DNA of 64,000 nucleotides from an uncultured Porphyromonadaceae bacterium (GTDB lineage Bacteria > Bacteroidota > Bacteroidia > Bacteroidales > Muribaculaceae), in the NCBI GenBank assembly GCA_947567425.1, contig CANOLV010000010.1, positions 1 to 64,000 on the forward strand, given 5' to 3'. The stretch's first letter is position 1; every line of letters begins with the position of its first letter. Positions 8,869 through 18,062 of this stretch are shown here, in pieces. The position numbers were made by a program, and so were the translations under genes. The notes under the pieces are model-generated. The model saw nothing but the letters and a program-made list of their open reading frames with translations, was not told the DNA's origin and searched no databases.

Positions 8869-9606
8869 ATGAAACGTCGATCCTGCATAATGGCAATAGT
8901 TTTAGCGATAGCTCTGCTCGGAGCCATCGGGATTTACCATATCTACATCCGTACATCATCGTCGCCTCTCGAACTCAGCCGCGAACGTTATCCGATATCC
9001 GGATTCGACTTTTCCGCGCACAATGGGTTCATAGACTTCCAACGGCTGGCACAGGATTCAATCGACTTCGTGATTCTGAAGGCCACCGAAGGTACCACAT
9101 TTAAGGATTCTCGGTTTAACTCCAACTATCGAAACGCCCGCAAAGCCGGTATTCCCGTAATAGGAGCATACCATTTCTTCCGATTCGACACAGACGGCGA
9201 GATGCAGGCCATAAATTTCATAAACAGCCTTCAGGGAAAGACCATCGACATGCCGTTGATAATCGATCTGGAGGAATGGACAAATCCACGAGACATTTAC
9301 ACGTCGGAAGTGCTCGGACGACTCAACTCCATGATCCGCTACATCGAATCAAACGGATACACCGTCATGTTCTACACCAACAAAGACGGCTACCAAAGAT
9401 TTATTCGCGAATATTTCGCCGACTATCCACTGTGGATATGCTCGTTCACCGATCCTCCTCTCGGAATGACCGAAAACTACGAATGGCAACTCTGGCAATA
9501 CAGTCACCGTGGATGGGTGAGCGCCTGCAATACGTCAGTGGACCTAAACACATTCAACGGATCACGCCAGGAATGGGAGCAATGGCTCCGTTCTTCGACA
9601 TTTTAG
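8869..9606 (+). CDS. membrane-anchored GH25 muramidase (lysozyme)
   Basis: A 245-residue GH25 (Chalaropsis-type) N-acetylmuramidase, which hydrolyses MurNAc-beta-1,4-GlcNAc bonds of peptidoglycan. An uncleaved-looking N-terminal membrane segment (about 8-25) is followed by the TIM-barrel domain. Key acidic residues are visible: Asp47 in GFDFSAHNG, and Asp133 and Glu135 in IIDLEEW. The end of the domain has the usual LWQYS motif. An in-frame ATG at 8890 is a possible alternative start and would leave a longer leader. The P-loop kinase gene follows after 14 bp and may be co-transcribed. Confidence 0.9.
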   Translation: MKRRSCIMAIVLAIALLGAIGIYHIYIRTSSSPLELSRERYPISGFDFSAHNGFIDFQRLAQDSIDFVILKATEGTTFKDSRFNSNYRNARKAGIPVIGAYHFFRFDTDGEMQAINFINSLQGKTIDMPLIIDLEEWTNPRDIYTSEVLGRLNSMIRYIESNGYTVMFYTNKDGYQRFIREYFADYPLWICSFTDPPLGMTENYEWQLWQYSHRGWVSACNTSVDLNTFNGSRQEWEQWLRSSTF

Positions 9607-9620
9607 ACTCAAACAACATC

Positions 9621-10133
9621 ATGGCAAAAGGACACGTAAAACTTCTGTGCGGAATAAGCGGTTCAGGCAAGACTACATACGCCGACAGCCTTGTCAAAAA
9701 TCAAGGATATATAAAACTGTCTATCGATGAATACATGTGGCACGACCACGGAGAATGCGGCACCGACTACCCGGCCGAAGAGTACCGGACTCGATATGCG
9801 ATAAGCGAGCAGAAGCTCCGCGAGCAGCTCGAAGCTCAGATTACGGAAGGCCGCGACGTGGTGGTCGACATGACTTTCTGCCATCGTGATAAGCGCGATT
9901 CTTACCGCAAACTGCTGAACGAGATCGGGGCCGGATGGGAGCTTATATATTTCCCGGTAGACTTTGACACGGCATGGAAGCGCATAAACCTGCGCAACGG
10001 GCAGACGGCCACCCCTAACAGGGCCCGGGTGACGAAGGAGATGCTGACCATGTTCTACAATGGCTTCCAACGACCCGGGCCTGACGAATCTTACCTGACA
10101 GCGTCAAGCAGTTCTACTGATGGAGATTCATAA
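9621..10133 (+). CDS. P-loop kinase of the AAA_33 / polynucleotide-kinase-like group
   Basis: A 170-residue ATP-binding protein with Walker A GISGSGKTTYA near the N terminus, and later DVVVDMTFCHRDKRDSYRKL, which resembles the lid region of small zeta/PNK-like kinases. The substrate is unknown (nucleic-acid end, nucleotide or small metabolite). I place the start at the ATG at 9621, just before the P-loop. Upstream in-frame ATGs fall inside the GH25 gene and add unrelated sequence. The last 43 bp overlap the 3' end of the convergent GH67 gene, an unusually tight tail-to-tail arrangement. Confidence 0.75.
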   Translation: MAKGHVKLLCGISGSGKTTYADSLVKNQGYIKLSIDEYMWHDHGECGTDYPAEEYRTRYAISEQKLREQLEAQITEGRDVVVDMTFCHRDKRDSYRKLLNEIGAGWELIYFPVDFDTAWKRINLRNGQTATPNRARVTKEMLTMFYNGFQRPGPDESYLTASSSSTDGDS

Positions 10134-12106
10134 TTGGTTATATCGAGATTGATGTCCATCATCGATTCAAGCGTATGCTCCGGAGCTGTCACGTCAGCCG
10201 GAAGAAGCATCTTTGAATATTGCTGGAAATACAGCAGACATGCATCCTTCCACCATCTGGCATCACGCGCCTGAGCCATAAGCCTCCGCCTGACATCGGC
10301 ATACAGGGCACCGTCCATATATGGCGCGGCGGCATCCCATTGACGTTGGAACGTCTTGACAGCCTTAAATCCCCCCTCATAGTGGTGGCACAGAGTATTC
10401 CACATAGTGTCGTCCGACGACGGCAGCACCTTATCCCAAGGCACGTGGTGAAACCACAAAAGGAACTTCTCCGGACATGAATCTACGTCGTTGAGCATCG
10501 CGGAGAGCGAATCGACGTATTGCTCCACCGCCCGGCTCCCGCCGAGAGTGCGGTCGAAACCCAATCCCAGGGAATCCGCCTTGTGATAGTACTTCGGCAA
10601 CCAGTCCGGCCGTGCACCGGCGACCTCGCACCATGGCTCAGGGCCATAATGATGACCGAACGCAAACAGATGGTGCAGTCCCATAGGCATCATGTAGTCC
10701 ACTACAGCCTCATGGCTGTCAAGCATCATATCCATAAGGCCAGTGCGGACTTCCGCAGGCATGGAAGCGGCGTTCAACGTCATGTCAAGCCACTCACCGG
10801 CTATGACCGAAGATTCCTCATCAGGATCCCAGGCAAGACGCCCGAAGGCATACCAGTTAGCCTGAGCAAACGGATGTCCGGTCCAATTCGAGCTGTCGCC
10901 TATATTCGCCACACCAGCCACGGCGTCGATGCTTCCGGGCTTGACATAGCTGAAAAATTCCTTCCACATCGGAGCAAGAAAAGCTATATGGTTGGAATGT
11001 CCGAGATACTCCTGGGTCACTTGAAATTCCACCATCTGCCGGCTCGACGGCATAGCGCCGAACAGCGGGCTATAAGGCTCACGGGGTTGAAAATCCACCG
11101 GTCCGTTCTTAATCTGGACAATCACATTAGGCGCAAACTTTCCGTCAAGCGGCTTGAACTCAGCATAAGCCTGTTTGGCGCGGTCAGGATCAGACGGAGA
11201 ATAAACAAAAGCCCGCCACATCACCACTCCTCCATGCGGAGCCAGAGCCGATGCCAGCATATTGGCTCCATCGGCGTGAGTACGCCCGAAGTCGCAAGGA
11301 CCCGGCTGCCCCTCTGAATTAGCCTTGACAAGAAAGCCGCCGAAGTCCGGTATCAGCCTATAGATGTCGGCCGCCTTCTTTTTCCACCATTCGGCCACGT
11401 CAGGATTCAACGGATCAGCCGTCGCCATCCCGCCAAGCTGCATAGGAGCGGCGAAATTGGCAGAAAGATAGACCTTTATCCCATACGGACGGAAAATGTC
11501 GGCAAGCCGGGCCACTTTGACAAGATAGTCGTCAGACAGAATTTTCGACGATGCATTGACATTGTTGAGCACCGTGCCGTTTATCCCGACTGATGCATTT
11601 GCACGCGCATACTCCCGATAGCGTGGAGATTCTACATCAGGAAGCTCGTCCCAATTCCAGATACTTTTTCCTGCATATCCACGCTCGACGGTACCGTCAA
11701 GATTATCCCAATGGTTCAACACCCTCATCCGATAACGCGGATGCTCGGTGACGGTGCTGTCAGGAAGTGTCCCCGCCTTCTGCTTGCGCAGCAGATAGTA
11801 TGCTCCATACAGGAGTCCGCGGCCGCCGCCCGCAGTCAGCACTATTCGTCTGTCTGACGGTTCTATCCGGAAGCCCTCGTCGCCAAGTCCTGCATCGCGC
11901 TTAATCACCAGCTTTACGGGGACTCCGCTCCAATATCGTCGAAGTTCGTCGCAGGCCACGCCCACAGATGCATCTTTCGACTTTGGGCCATCTATTTGGG
12001 CCGAAAATGCGGCAGGAGCGCCGGGGAGCCATAAACCGGCTCCGTCATACGCTCCCGCACAGAGTGCCACACAGACACTCACTATCACATATATGTACCT
12101 GATCAT
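10091..12106 (-). CDS. aguA: GH67 alpha-glucuronidase
   Basis: A 671-residue exported alpha-glucuronidase that removes (4-O-methyl-)glucuronic acid from the ends of xylo-oligosaccharides by inversion. It has a signal peptide (about 1-19), then an N-terminal beta domain and the (beta/alpha)8 catalytic domain. The general acid is Glu265 (KANSEGQPGP). The catalytic pair is Asp338 (NGPVDFQ) and Glu366 (VTQEYLG). The spacing 265/338/366 matches that of the characterised Cellvibrio enzyme (292/365/393). It is the last gene of the xylan operon, 12 bp after GH43, and corresponds in content to xynF of the Prevotella xyn cluster. Its 3' end overlaps the convergent kinase gene. Confidence 0.95.
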   Translation of the reverse strand: MIRYIYVIVSVCVALCAGAYDGAGLWLPGAPAAFSAQIDGPKSKDASVGVACDELRRYWSGVPVKLVIKRDAGLGDEGFRIEPSDRRIVLTAGGGRGLLYGAYYLLRKQKAGTLPDSTVTEHPRYRMRVLNHWDNLDGTVERGYAGKSIWNWDELPDVESPRYREYARANASVGINGTVLNNVNASSKILSDDYLVKVARLADIFRPYGIKVYLSANFAAPMQLGGMATADPLNPDVAEWWKKKAADIYRLIPDFGGFLVKANSEGQPGPCDFGRTHADGANMLASALAPHGGVVMWRAFVYSPSDPDRAKQAYAEFKPLDGKFAPNVIVQIKNGPVDFQPREPYSPLFGAMPSSRQMVEFQVTQEYLGHSNHIAFLAPMWKEFFSYVKPGSIDAVAGVANIGDSSNWTGHPFAQANWYAFGRLAWDPDEESSVIAGEWLDMTLNAASMPAEVRTGLMDMMLDSHEAVVDYMMPMGLHHLFAFGHHYGPEPWCEVAGARPDWLPKYYHKADSLGLGFDRTLGGSRAVEQYVDSLSAMLNDVDSCPEKFLLWFHHVPWDKVLPSSDDTMWNTLCHHYEGGFKAVKTFQRQWDAAAPYMDGALYADVRRRLMAQARDARWWKDACLLYFQQYSKMLLPADVTAPEHTLESMMDINLDITNYESPSVELLDAVR

Positions 12107-12118
12107 GTAATATGTCTA

Positions 12119-13096
12119 TTACAATTCAGAGGAACCGCCTCCGTCGATAGTCTTGATCCGGCCTGACTCGTCATATTCAAGTTCGCAGACCTTCAAGCTC
12201 CTTAGCCATGACTTGCCTCCGGAAGGCACGCTGTCGTGGTGGAACAGATACCACTTGCCCTTATACTCCACAATACTGTGGTGAGTGGTCCATCCTACCA
12301 CCGGCGTGAGTATGACGCCCTGATATGTAAACGGTCCGAATGGACTGTCGCCCACGGCATAGCACAACTTATGGGTGTCGCCGGTAGAATACGAGAAATA
12401 GTATTTGCCGTTGTACTTATGCACCCAGCTCGCTTCAAAAAAACGGTAAGGATCATTGGCCTTGAGAGGCTCTCCGTTTTCATCCACCACCAACACCGGA
12501 CGCGGTTCCTCCGCAAACTGGAGCATATCCTTCGACAGACGCACCACACGGCTCGGCAATGCAGGCTCGTCGCCTTCCGGAAGTTCAGCACACTCAAGCG
12601 CCTTATTGTCACGGTAGCGTTGAAGCTGACCGCCCCAGATACCTCCGAAGTACATATAATACTCCCCATCCTCCTCAAACACACATATATCTATACTGTA
12701 GCTGCCGCGTATAGGATCAGGCTGCGGGATAAAAGGGCCCTCCGGCTTGTCGCCTATGGCCACTCCGATGCGGAATATGTCATTCTTGTCCTTCAGCGGG
12801 AAATAAAGATAATACTTCCCATCCTTTTCGGCCACGTCGCTATCCCAAAGCTGACGTCCGGCCCATGGTATATCGGCTATGTCAAGAGCTTTGCCATGGT
12901 CTATCACCTCGCCCTCCATAGGATCGTCGGTCGAAAGCACATGGCTGTCCTTCATCACATATTGGTCGCCGTTGTCATTTTCCACATTCTCGCATTCCCA
13001 GTCATGCGACGGATATATGTACACACGTCCGTTGAACACGTGCACCGATGGATCCGCCATGTAGTCCGCCGGGAAAAGATATCTCATTTTTTTCAT
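12119..13096 (-). CDS. xynB: GH43 beta-xylosidase (cytoplasmic type)
   Basis: A 325-residue single-domain GH43 enzyme without a signal peptide, so probably cytoplasmic and acting on imported xylo-oligosaccharides. The five-bladed propeller shows the inverting GH43 triad: base Asp15 (YMADPSVHV), pKa modulator Asp136 (YSIDICVF) and acid Glu221 (FFEASWVH). Length and motifs resemble Prevotella/Bacteroides exo-xylanase XynB. It lies 9 bp after the GH10 gene and 12 bp before GH67, clearly within the same operon. Arabinofuranosidase activity is an alternative that cannot be excluded from sequence. Confidence 0.9.
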   Translation of the reverse strand: MKKMRYLFPADYMADPSVHVFNGRVYIYPSHDWECENVENDNGDQYVMKDSHVLSTDDPMEGEVIDHGKALDIADIPWAGRQLWDSDVAEKDGKYYLYFPLKDKNDIFRIGVAIGDKPEGPFIPQPDPIRGSYSIDICVFEEDGEYYMYFGGIWGGQLQRYRDNKALECAELPEGDEPALPSRVVRLSKDMLQFAEEPRPVLVVDENGEPLKANDPYRFFEASWVHKYNGKYYFSYSTGDTHKLCYAVGDSPFGPFTYQGVILTPVVGWTTHHSIVEYKGKWYLFHHDSVPSGGKSWLRSLKVCELEYDESGRIKTIDGGGSSEL

Positions 13097-13105
13097 ATCG
13101 GTATA

Positions 13106-14230
13106 CTATTTTACAGAGTCTAAATAATTCTTCAGGAACGGCTTAAGTTCATAATTACGGTCAATCAGCAACGGATAGTCGCGACGTCCGGGCACAGGCC
13201 AGCCATTCTTCCACGAATCACCGTCGCTGACTCCCCATGCTATCACACGGTCAACGGAGTCGGCATTGCGCAGAAGCACCCCGAGCACCCCTGACATGCG
13301 TTCGTTCCACTGCTTGGCGATTTCGGCCGGCAGGCTGTCGGGATAAGGATTCAACGCCTTTCTGAACGCCACAGTATCCGACACGTTTGCAGAACGTGTG
13401 ACAGTGGGAAGTGCGCTCATATCCCATTCGCTGATATTGACCTTACATCCTGTGGAAGCAAATGCCTTGAGCGATGTCTCAAACTCTTCCAGCGTAGGAT
13501 AGTCAAGACCCATGTGGCCCTGCATGCCTATGGCATCTATGCGCAGACCGCGACCCTTAAGGTCATTGACCATTTTCACCACAGCATTGCGGCGACCTTC
13601 GACATTCATTCCATAGTCGTTATAATATAGTTCAGCATCAGGGTCGGCTTCATGGGCAAACTGGAATGACAGTGGGATGAACTCCTCGCCAAGTATCTGA
13701 TAGAACTTGGAGTTTCTATAGGAACCGTCTTCGACGATCGCCTCATTCACCACATCCCAACCTTTGACACGTCCCTTATATCGTCCGACTACGGCATAGA
13801 TATGGTCGCGCATACGGTTCTTGAGAGTTTCGGCATCGACAGTTTCACCCTTGTCGTCGGTAAAGAACCAAGGGGCACACTGCGAATGCCATATCAGACA
13901 ATGCCCTACGGTATACATACCGTTGTCCTCGGCAAACTGCACGAAGCGGTCGGCATCGTCCCAGAAATACTCATTCTCCTTCGGATGAATCTCTCCGCAC
14001 TTCATCACGTTTTCAGCCACGACGGCGTTAAAATGTCTCTTTGCCATATCGGCACCCAAAGAGTCGCGCCCCCATGCCTGGTCGTTGTTTATGGCTACGC
14101 CTACCAAAAATTTATCCTTAAAGGCATCTTTCAACGTCAGATCCGTAGATTCAGCATTTGTCGCACATCCCGACAGCACCATTGCGGAAACAGCGCCGGA
14201 GATGAGCAGTGATTGTAATGTCAGTTTCAT
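13106..14230 (-). CDS. xynA: GH10 endo-beta-1,4-xylanase, lipoprotein
   Basis: A 374-residue GH10 xylanase that cuts the beta-1,4-xylan backbone with retention. The N terminus is a lipoprotein signal (VLSGC, Cys22), so the enzyme is membrane-anchored. The acid/base is Glu163 (WDVVNEAI) and the nucleophile is Glu268 (NISEWD); Trp replaces the more usual Leu after the nucleophile. The length fits a single catalytic domain with no carbohydrate-binding module inserted. It lies 24 bp after the symporter gene in the five-gene xylan operon. Confidence 0.96.
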   Translation of the reverse strand: MKLTLQSLLISGAVSAMVLSGCATNAESTDLTLKDAFKDKFLVGVAINNDQAWGRDSLGADMAKRHFNAVVAENVMKCGEIHPKENEYFWDDADRFVQFAEDNGMYTVGHCLIWHSQCAPWFFTDDKGETVDAETLKNRMRDHIYAVVGRYKGRVKGWDVVNEAIVEDGSYRNSKFYQILGEEFIPLSFQFAHEADPDAELYYNDYGMNVEGRRNAVVKMVNDLKGRGLRIDAIGMQGHMGLDYPTLEEFETSLKAFASTGCKVNISEWDMSALPTVTRSANVSDTVAFRKALNPYPDSLPAEIAKQWNERMSGVLGVLLRNADSVDRVIAWGVSDGDSWKNGWPVPGRRDYPLLIDRNYELKPFLKNYLDSVK

Positions 14231-14254
14231 AATTCTATATTGTTATTGTTCCGG

Positions 14255-15700
14255 TTATTTCATATTGCGCGATTCTATCTCCCTATTTATCTGGTCGATA
14301 CGTTCGTCATCAAGTTCATATTGCGATATTATCAGCATGGCTCCCACAAGAAGTATAGCAGGAATCACAGCCACGAGCCAAAGTATCCCTTGCTCAGCCA
14401 ACGGAGTCTGAACAGAAATCTGCGCGTCGAAGTCGACAAATCCGAGCACCAAACCCGGCACTACCCCGCCCAAAGCCATTCCGGCCTTATAGAATATTCC
14501 GGTTAAAGCATTTACTATTCCGGATATGCGCTTGCCATGGGTGTATTCGCCATACGATATGACTTCAGGCACAAGTGCCCACATATAGCCTGTGGCCACA
14601 ATGACGCCTGTCGATTTAACAAATTGAGCCAGATAGACGAGCCACATTTGCTTTCTCAACTCCTCGACCATAGATATCCCGTAGAGCATGCCCATTCCCA
14701 CGATGGCAGTGATAAGAAATATGTAGAACATGCCCTTTTTGCCGACCGCACGTTTTATGTACGGAATCATCGGCATGAAAATAAATGCAGGTATCGATCC
14801 GAGACCCATAAATATGGAGAGCTCTCCGGCCGAACCGTGCAGATTGTAGTTTATATAATAGGCTCCGGCTGAGTTGCCTATGGCCATCATCGCAAACGCC
14901 GTGACAAAAAAGAACGCGAGAATACGCAAGGGGCGGTTGCGGACAAATTCGAGCCAAAGGTCGCTTACCTTTACATTCTCTGTCTCTTTGCTGTCCATGA
15001 CCACACGCTCCCTACTCTGGGTAAAACAGAATATCAAAAGCACCAGACCGACTATACCATATATCGACATCGTGGCAAACCACGCACTGTCGCTCGACGA
15101 GAGGTCGGATGTCTCCGCTGGATCAAAAAGCTTTACCACGATGGGGATGCCCATACCTACGGCAAGACCGCCCACATTAGCCATAAACATGCGCACTGAT
15201 GTCAGGATGGTGATTTCATCAGTGTCGCGGCTAAGCGAGGCATTTAGAGCACCGTATGGCACATTAACTAATGTATAGCACATCGATAGTCCTACGTATG
15301 TGATATATGCATACAGCAACGACCCTGAAAAACCATTCCAAAAGCATAAAATCGCAAAGCCGGTAAGAGGAATACCGCCAAGCACCAGATACGAACGGTA
15401 CTTACCCATCCGCGGATTATGCTTGTCTACAAAAGTTCCCACCAAGGGATCCCATATCACGTCGACGATACGGACTATCAGGAACATAACCGCGGCCACA
15501 CTCGGCTCCAGACCGTAGACATTAGTATAAAAAAACAGCAGATACATGCTGATTGTCTGATAGATCAGATTTTGAGCCAGATCACCTGATCCAAATCCGA
15601 CCCGCTGTAACCAGCTCAGACGATAAAATCCATTGCTTTCATCGGCTCTGTTGACCGATATTGTTCTTTCTGTGTTCATATTAGTTTTAAGTTTACTCAT
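14255..15700 (-). CDS. xynD: GPH-family sugar:cation symporter (xylo-oligosaccharide importer)
   Basis: A 481-residue, 12-helix transporter of the glycoside-pentoside-hexuronide:cation symporter family (MelB/XynP type). The family signature is near the N terminus (DVIWDPLVGTFVDKH). It should import xylo-oligosaccharides or xylobiose across the inner membrane by Na+ or H+ symport for the cytoplasmic GH43 enzyme; the substrate is inferred from context. The start codon overlaps the esterase stop codon (ATGA), indicating translational coupling. Prevotella xyn clusters have the same transporter next to GH10 and GH43 genes. Confidence 0.92.
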   Translation of the reverse strand: MSKLKTNMNTERTISVNRADESNGFYRLSWLQRVGFGSGDLAQNLIYQTISMYLLFFYTNVYGLEPSVAAVMFLIVRIVDVIWDPLVGTFVDKHNPRMGKYRSYLVLGGIPLTGFAILCFWNGFSGSLLYAYITYVGLSMCYTLVNVPYGALNASLSRDTDEITILTSVRMFMANVGGLAVGMGIPIVVKLFDPAETSDLSSSDSAWFATMSIYGIVGLVLLIFCFTQSRERVVMDSKETENVKVSDLWLEFVRNRPLRILAFFFVTAFAMMAIGNSAGAYYINYNLHGSAGELSIFMGLGSIPAFIFMPMIPYIKRAVGKKGMFYIFLITAIVGMGMLYGISMVEELRKQMWLVYLAQFVKSTGVIVATGYMWALVPEVISYGEYTHGKRISGIVNALTGIFYKAGMALGGVVPGLVLGFVDFDAQISVQTPLAEQGILWLVAVIPAILLVGAMLIISQYELDDERIDQINREIESRNMK

Positions 15701-17382
15701 TCTTTATCACCTGTCACGGCATCGGCCACACGATGGCCGAGGGTTTTCTTGTCAAGCGGATGAATGTCGTTCCATTCGCCCAAGTCCCGGTTTTTTATCA
15801 GAGTCACGCCGGGAGTCTCTGCGGCGGCCTTGGCCTGGAACTCTCTCATTTCGGCCCATGCATTTCTGCCGCTACGGTCGGACGGATGAAGGAAGTCGGC
15901 CAATTCCACTACATAGAACGGCAACCGAGAATCGCCGAATGCATCACGCCAATTCTTGATCATAGTCTTCAGCAATACCGCATATTCATTCCTTTTATCG
16001 ACATTGGACTCACCTTGATACCATACCACACCGGCCAACGGCAGGTTTTTCAGCGGATTGATCATTGAATTATATAGCACCGTAGGTTTATAGCAATAAA
16101 ATTCCATACCGGGAGCGGAAGGCATAGGAGCGCCTAAATGGTAGCGCCATGGACCCTCAAGAGAATAATCCTTACCGCCGACAATAAGCATATACGGCTT
16201 TTCCGCCACAAAATGCGCCTCGCCGCTGTTGCTGATAAGCCTCACAGTGACATTATTTTCACCCTCCCTCAACACTCCGGCCGGAACGGTGTATATGCGT
16301 GGGGGATACATATAGGATGTTGTTCCGACAAACCGGCCGTTGACATATACGGAATCTGCATCAACTATGCATCCAAGTCTGAGCACAGCCGGCTGGGCCG
16401 CCGCATCCGACGGAAGGTCGACGCTCTTGCGGAACCAGTGCGACCCATTTATCCGGCTATAGCCGTCAGTGGCCCACTTTGAGCCTCTGCGCTCGCCAAG
16501 CATATCACAGCCATCTGACAATCCTCCGTTTACGGCCTCGCCCGAAATCAAGTCGACAACTGCCCATGATGAATCGTCAAAGTCTTTTTCATACCACTTG
16601 ACCGGAGCCTTCAGTCCGGGATCAGACAGCCACAAAGTATTGTTCCAACGATTGAAATTCACTCTTTCAAGTGATTTAATCTGGTCACGGTACACGTCAT
16701 CCTCATAAATGCGCTTCTCGTTCAGCACTCTCGAAAATGGAGCAAGATACTCCTCGCTTATCCAAGCCTCGACGGGAGTTCCGCCCCAACTTGAATTAAT
16801 TACACCCACAGGGATTCCGGTCCGCTCATAAAGGTCTTTGGCGAAAAAATATGCCAACGCTGAAAACTGCATGACATTGGCGCTGTCAACCGGTGTCCAC
16901 CGAACAGGCTTCATATCTGGCAGCGGAGCGTGAAACTCCACCTCTTTTGGCACGATGACCTGACGTATTTTCGGATTTGAATACCCGCTTATCTCATCTG
17001 CGAACATATCCGTGACCCTACTCACCGGCAACTCCATATTGGACTGTCCCGAACAAAGAAACACATCGCCCGACAGGACATCGGACAACGTTATGTCATT
17101 AACAGTTATCGTGTACGGACCTCCGGGTTTAAGAGGAGGCAACTCGACAGACCATTCACCGGATGCATCTGCCTCGGTGGTGACCGATCTACCTTTGACC
17201 ACTTTGACTTCTACCTTTTCCCCCGGATCGGCCTGGCCCCATATTCTGACGGGACGCTCACGCTGAACCACCATGCCGTCGGTTAAAATCGAGGGCAGAC
17301 TTACCTTGGCTTCCGCAAAGGTAACTGCGGCACCTGCCAGGAGTGTAAGAACCAAAAACCGAAAGCGGCTGTTTGTAGTCAT
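15697..17382 (-). CDS. SASA-domain (sialate O-acetylesterase-like) acetyl esterase, probably acetylxylan esterase
   Basis: A 561-residue exported SGNH-type esterase. It has a signal peptide (about 1-25), then a beta-domain, then the SASA domain with nucleophile Ser114 (CSGQSNME) and the C-terminal Asp-x-His of NDIHPLDKKTLGHRVA. A jelly-roll-like insertion (about 225-370) is typical of the long family members. The family is often annotated as sialate O-acetylesterase, but the xylan operon context makes removal of acetyl groups from xylan or xylo-oligosaccharides the better guess, like xynE-type esterases. It is the first gene of the operon, with a promoter about 65-75 bp upstream. Confidence 0.88.
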   Translation of the reverse strand: MTTNSRFRFLVLTLLAGAAVTFAEAKVSLPSILTDGMVVQRERPVRIWGQADPGEKVEVKVVKGRSVTTEADASGEWSVELPPLKPGGPYTITVNDITLSDVLSGDVFLCSGQSNMELPVSRVTDMFADEISGYSNPKIRQVIVPKEVEFHAPLPDMKPVRWTPVDSANVMQFSALAYFFAKDLYERTGIPVGVINSSWGGTPVEAWISEEYLAPFSRVLNEKRIYEDDVYRDQIKSLERVNFNRWNNTLWLSDPGLKAPVKWYEKDFDDSSWAVVDLISGEAVNGGLSDGCDMLGERRGSKWATDGYSRINGSHWFRKSVDLPSDAAAQPAVLRLGCIVDADSVYVNGRFVGTTSYMYPPRIYTVPAGVLREGENNVTVRLISNSGEAHFVAEKPYMLIVGGKDYSLEGPWRYHLGAPMPSAPGMEFYCYKPTVLYNSMINPLKNLPLAGVVWYQGESNVDKRNEYAVLLKTMIKNWRDAFGDSRLPFYVVELADFLHPSDRSGRNAWAEMREFQAKAAAETPGVTLIKNRDLGEWNDIHPLDKKTLGHRVADAVTGDKE

Positions 17383-17416
17383 ATCATAATACGTTGTAAG
17401 GTTAGCTAATGTTGAA

Positions 17417-17444
17417 GGTTAACTAAATAAGGTTAACTAAATAA
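17417..17444 (-). repeat. two tandem 14-bp repeats in the xylan operon leader
   Basis: The plus strand shows GGTTAACTAAATAA twice back-to-back, in phase with a related upstream GTTAGCTAATGTTG. They lie between the predicted transcription start and the esterase ATG, so they could be an operator or affect the leader RNA. Confidence 0.5.
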
Positions 17445-17448
17445 TGTG

Positions 17449-17456
17449 CAAATTTA
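17449..17456 (-). promoter_or_regulatory. xylan operon promoter -7 box
   Basis: The minus strand reads TAAATTTG, an exact TAnnTTTG match, about 67 bp upstream of the esterase ATG. There is no good -33 TTTG at 19-20 bp, as expected for an activator-dependent promoter. Confidence 0.55.
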
Positions 17457-17617
17457 GCGTTCCTTCACTCAAACACGCATGACTGACGTTACAAATATCA
17501 TTGACTACGTAACATGCCCATCCTGACAGGTAACAAGAATCATTGCCGATGTAACATCGACAAAATCAAACATCTGACAATAAACGTATTAATCTAAAAG
17601 AGGATTTAATTTGGGAT

Positions 17618-18058
17618 TTACGCGTTGCGGAACGTAACTATTTTGTTATACACGTAATTCGTCAGTGTATACACGACATTGCCGATCAAAGTCGACAGGC
17701 CGTAACCCGACAAAGTGAACGCAAATATAGTCATCTCAAACTCCTTCAGCGGAGTCTGGTAGCTCAAAAGCCAGACCGTCAAAAACTGAAGTCCATAGCA
17801 CACCAGAAAACCGACGAGAAACGTCACAGCTTCGCGCGTATACCTTCCTGACGACTTAAACACCCAGTTTTTATTCCATATAAACGAATTGACCACCCCC
17901 GCCACATAGCCGATGGCATTTGACACCAAAGGATTCACACCCAGCAGAGCCTTGCATATAAATATGACGCACAGAGTGACCAATGTGTTGAGGACGCCCA
18001 CACATGCATATTTGACAAACTGGATCAGTGCGCTGTTACGTAGCAGTCTTACATTCAT
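17618..18058 (-). CDS. GtrA-family membrane protein
   Basis: A 146-residue inner-membrane protein with four predicted helices, matching the GtrA family. Members are small polytopic proteins implicated in moving polyprenyl-linked sugars across the membrane for cell-surface polysaccharide modification. The conserved N-terminal FVKYACVGVLNT and the middle NSFIWNKNWVFK are present. It begins 4 bp after the TRIC-type gene, at the end of the pheS-nth run. No partner glycosyltransferase is adjacent. Confidence 0.88.
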   Translation of the reverse strand: MNVRLLRNSALIQFVKYACVGVLNTLVTLCVIFICKALLGVNPLVSNAIGYVAGVVNSFIWNKNWVFKSSGRYTREAVTFLVGFLVCYGLQFLTVWLLSYQTPLKEFEMTIFAFTLSGYGLSTLIGNVVYTLTNYVYNKIVTFRNA

Positions 18059-18062
18059 GATA

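Noticed and set aside
9276..9620. N-terminal extension of the P-loop kinase inside the GH25 gene
   Set aside because: It is out of frame within GH25 coding sequence. The kinase domain begins right at the ATG at 9621.
12236..13123. Plus-strand open frame opposite GH43, and similar ones at 10520-11317, 4086-4988 and 2555-3370
   Set aside because: They are shadows of well-supported minus-strand genes, with improbable amino-acid composition.
15697..17382. True sialate O-acetylesterase acting on host sialic acid
   Set aside because: No sialidase, sialate lyase or sialic acid transporter is nearby. All neighbours act on xylan.
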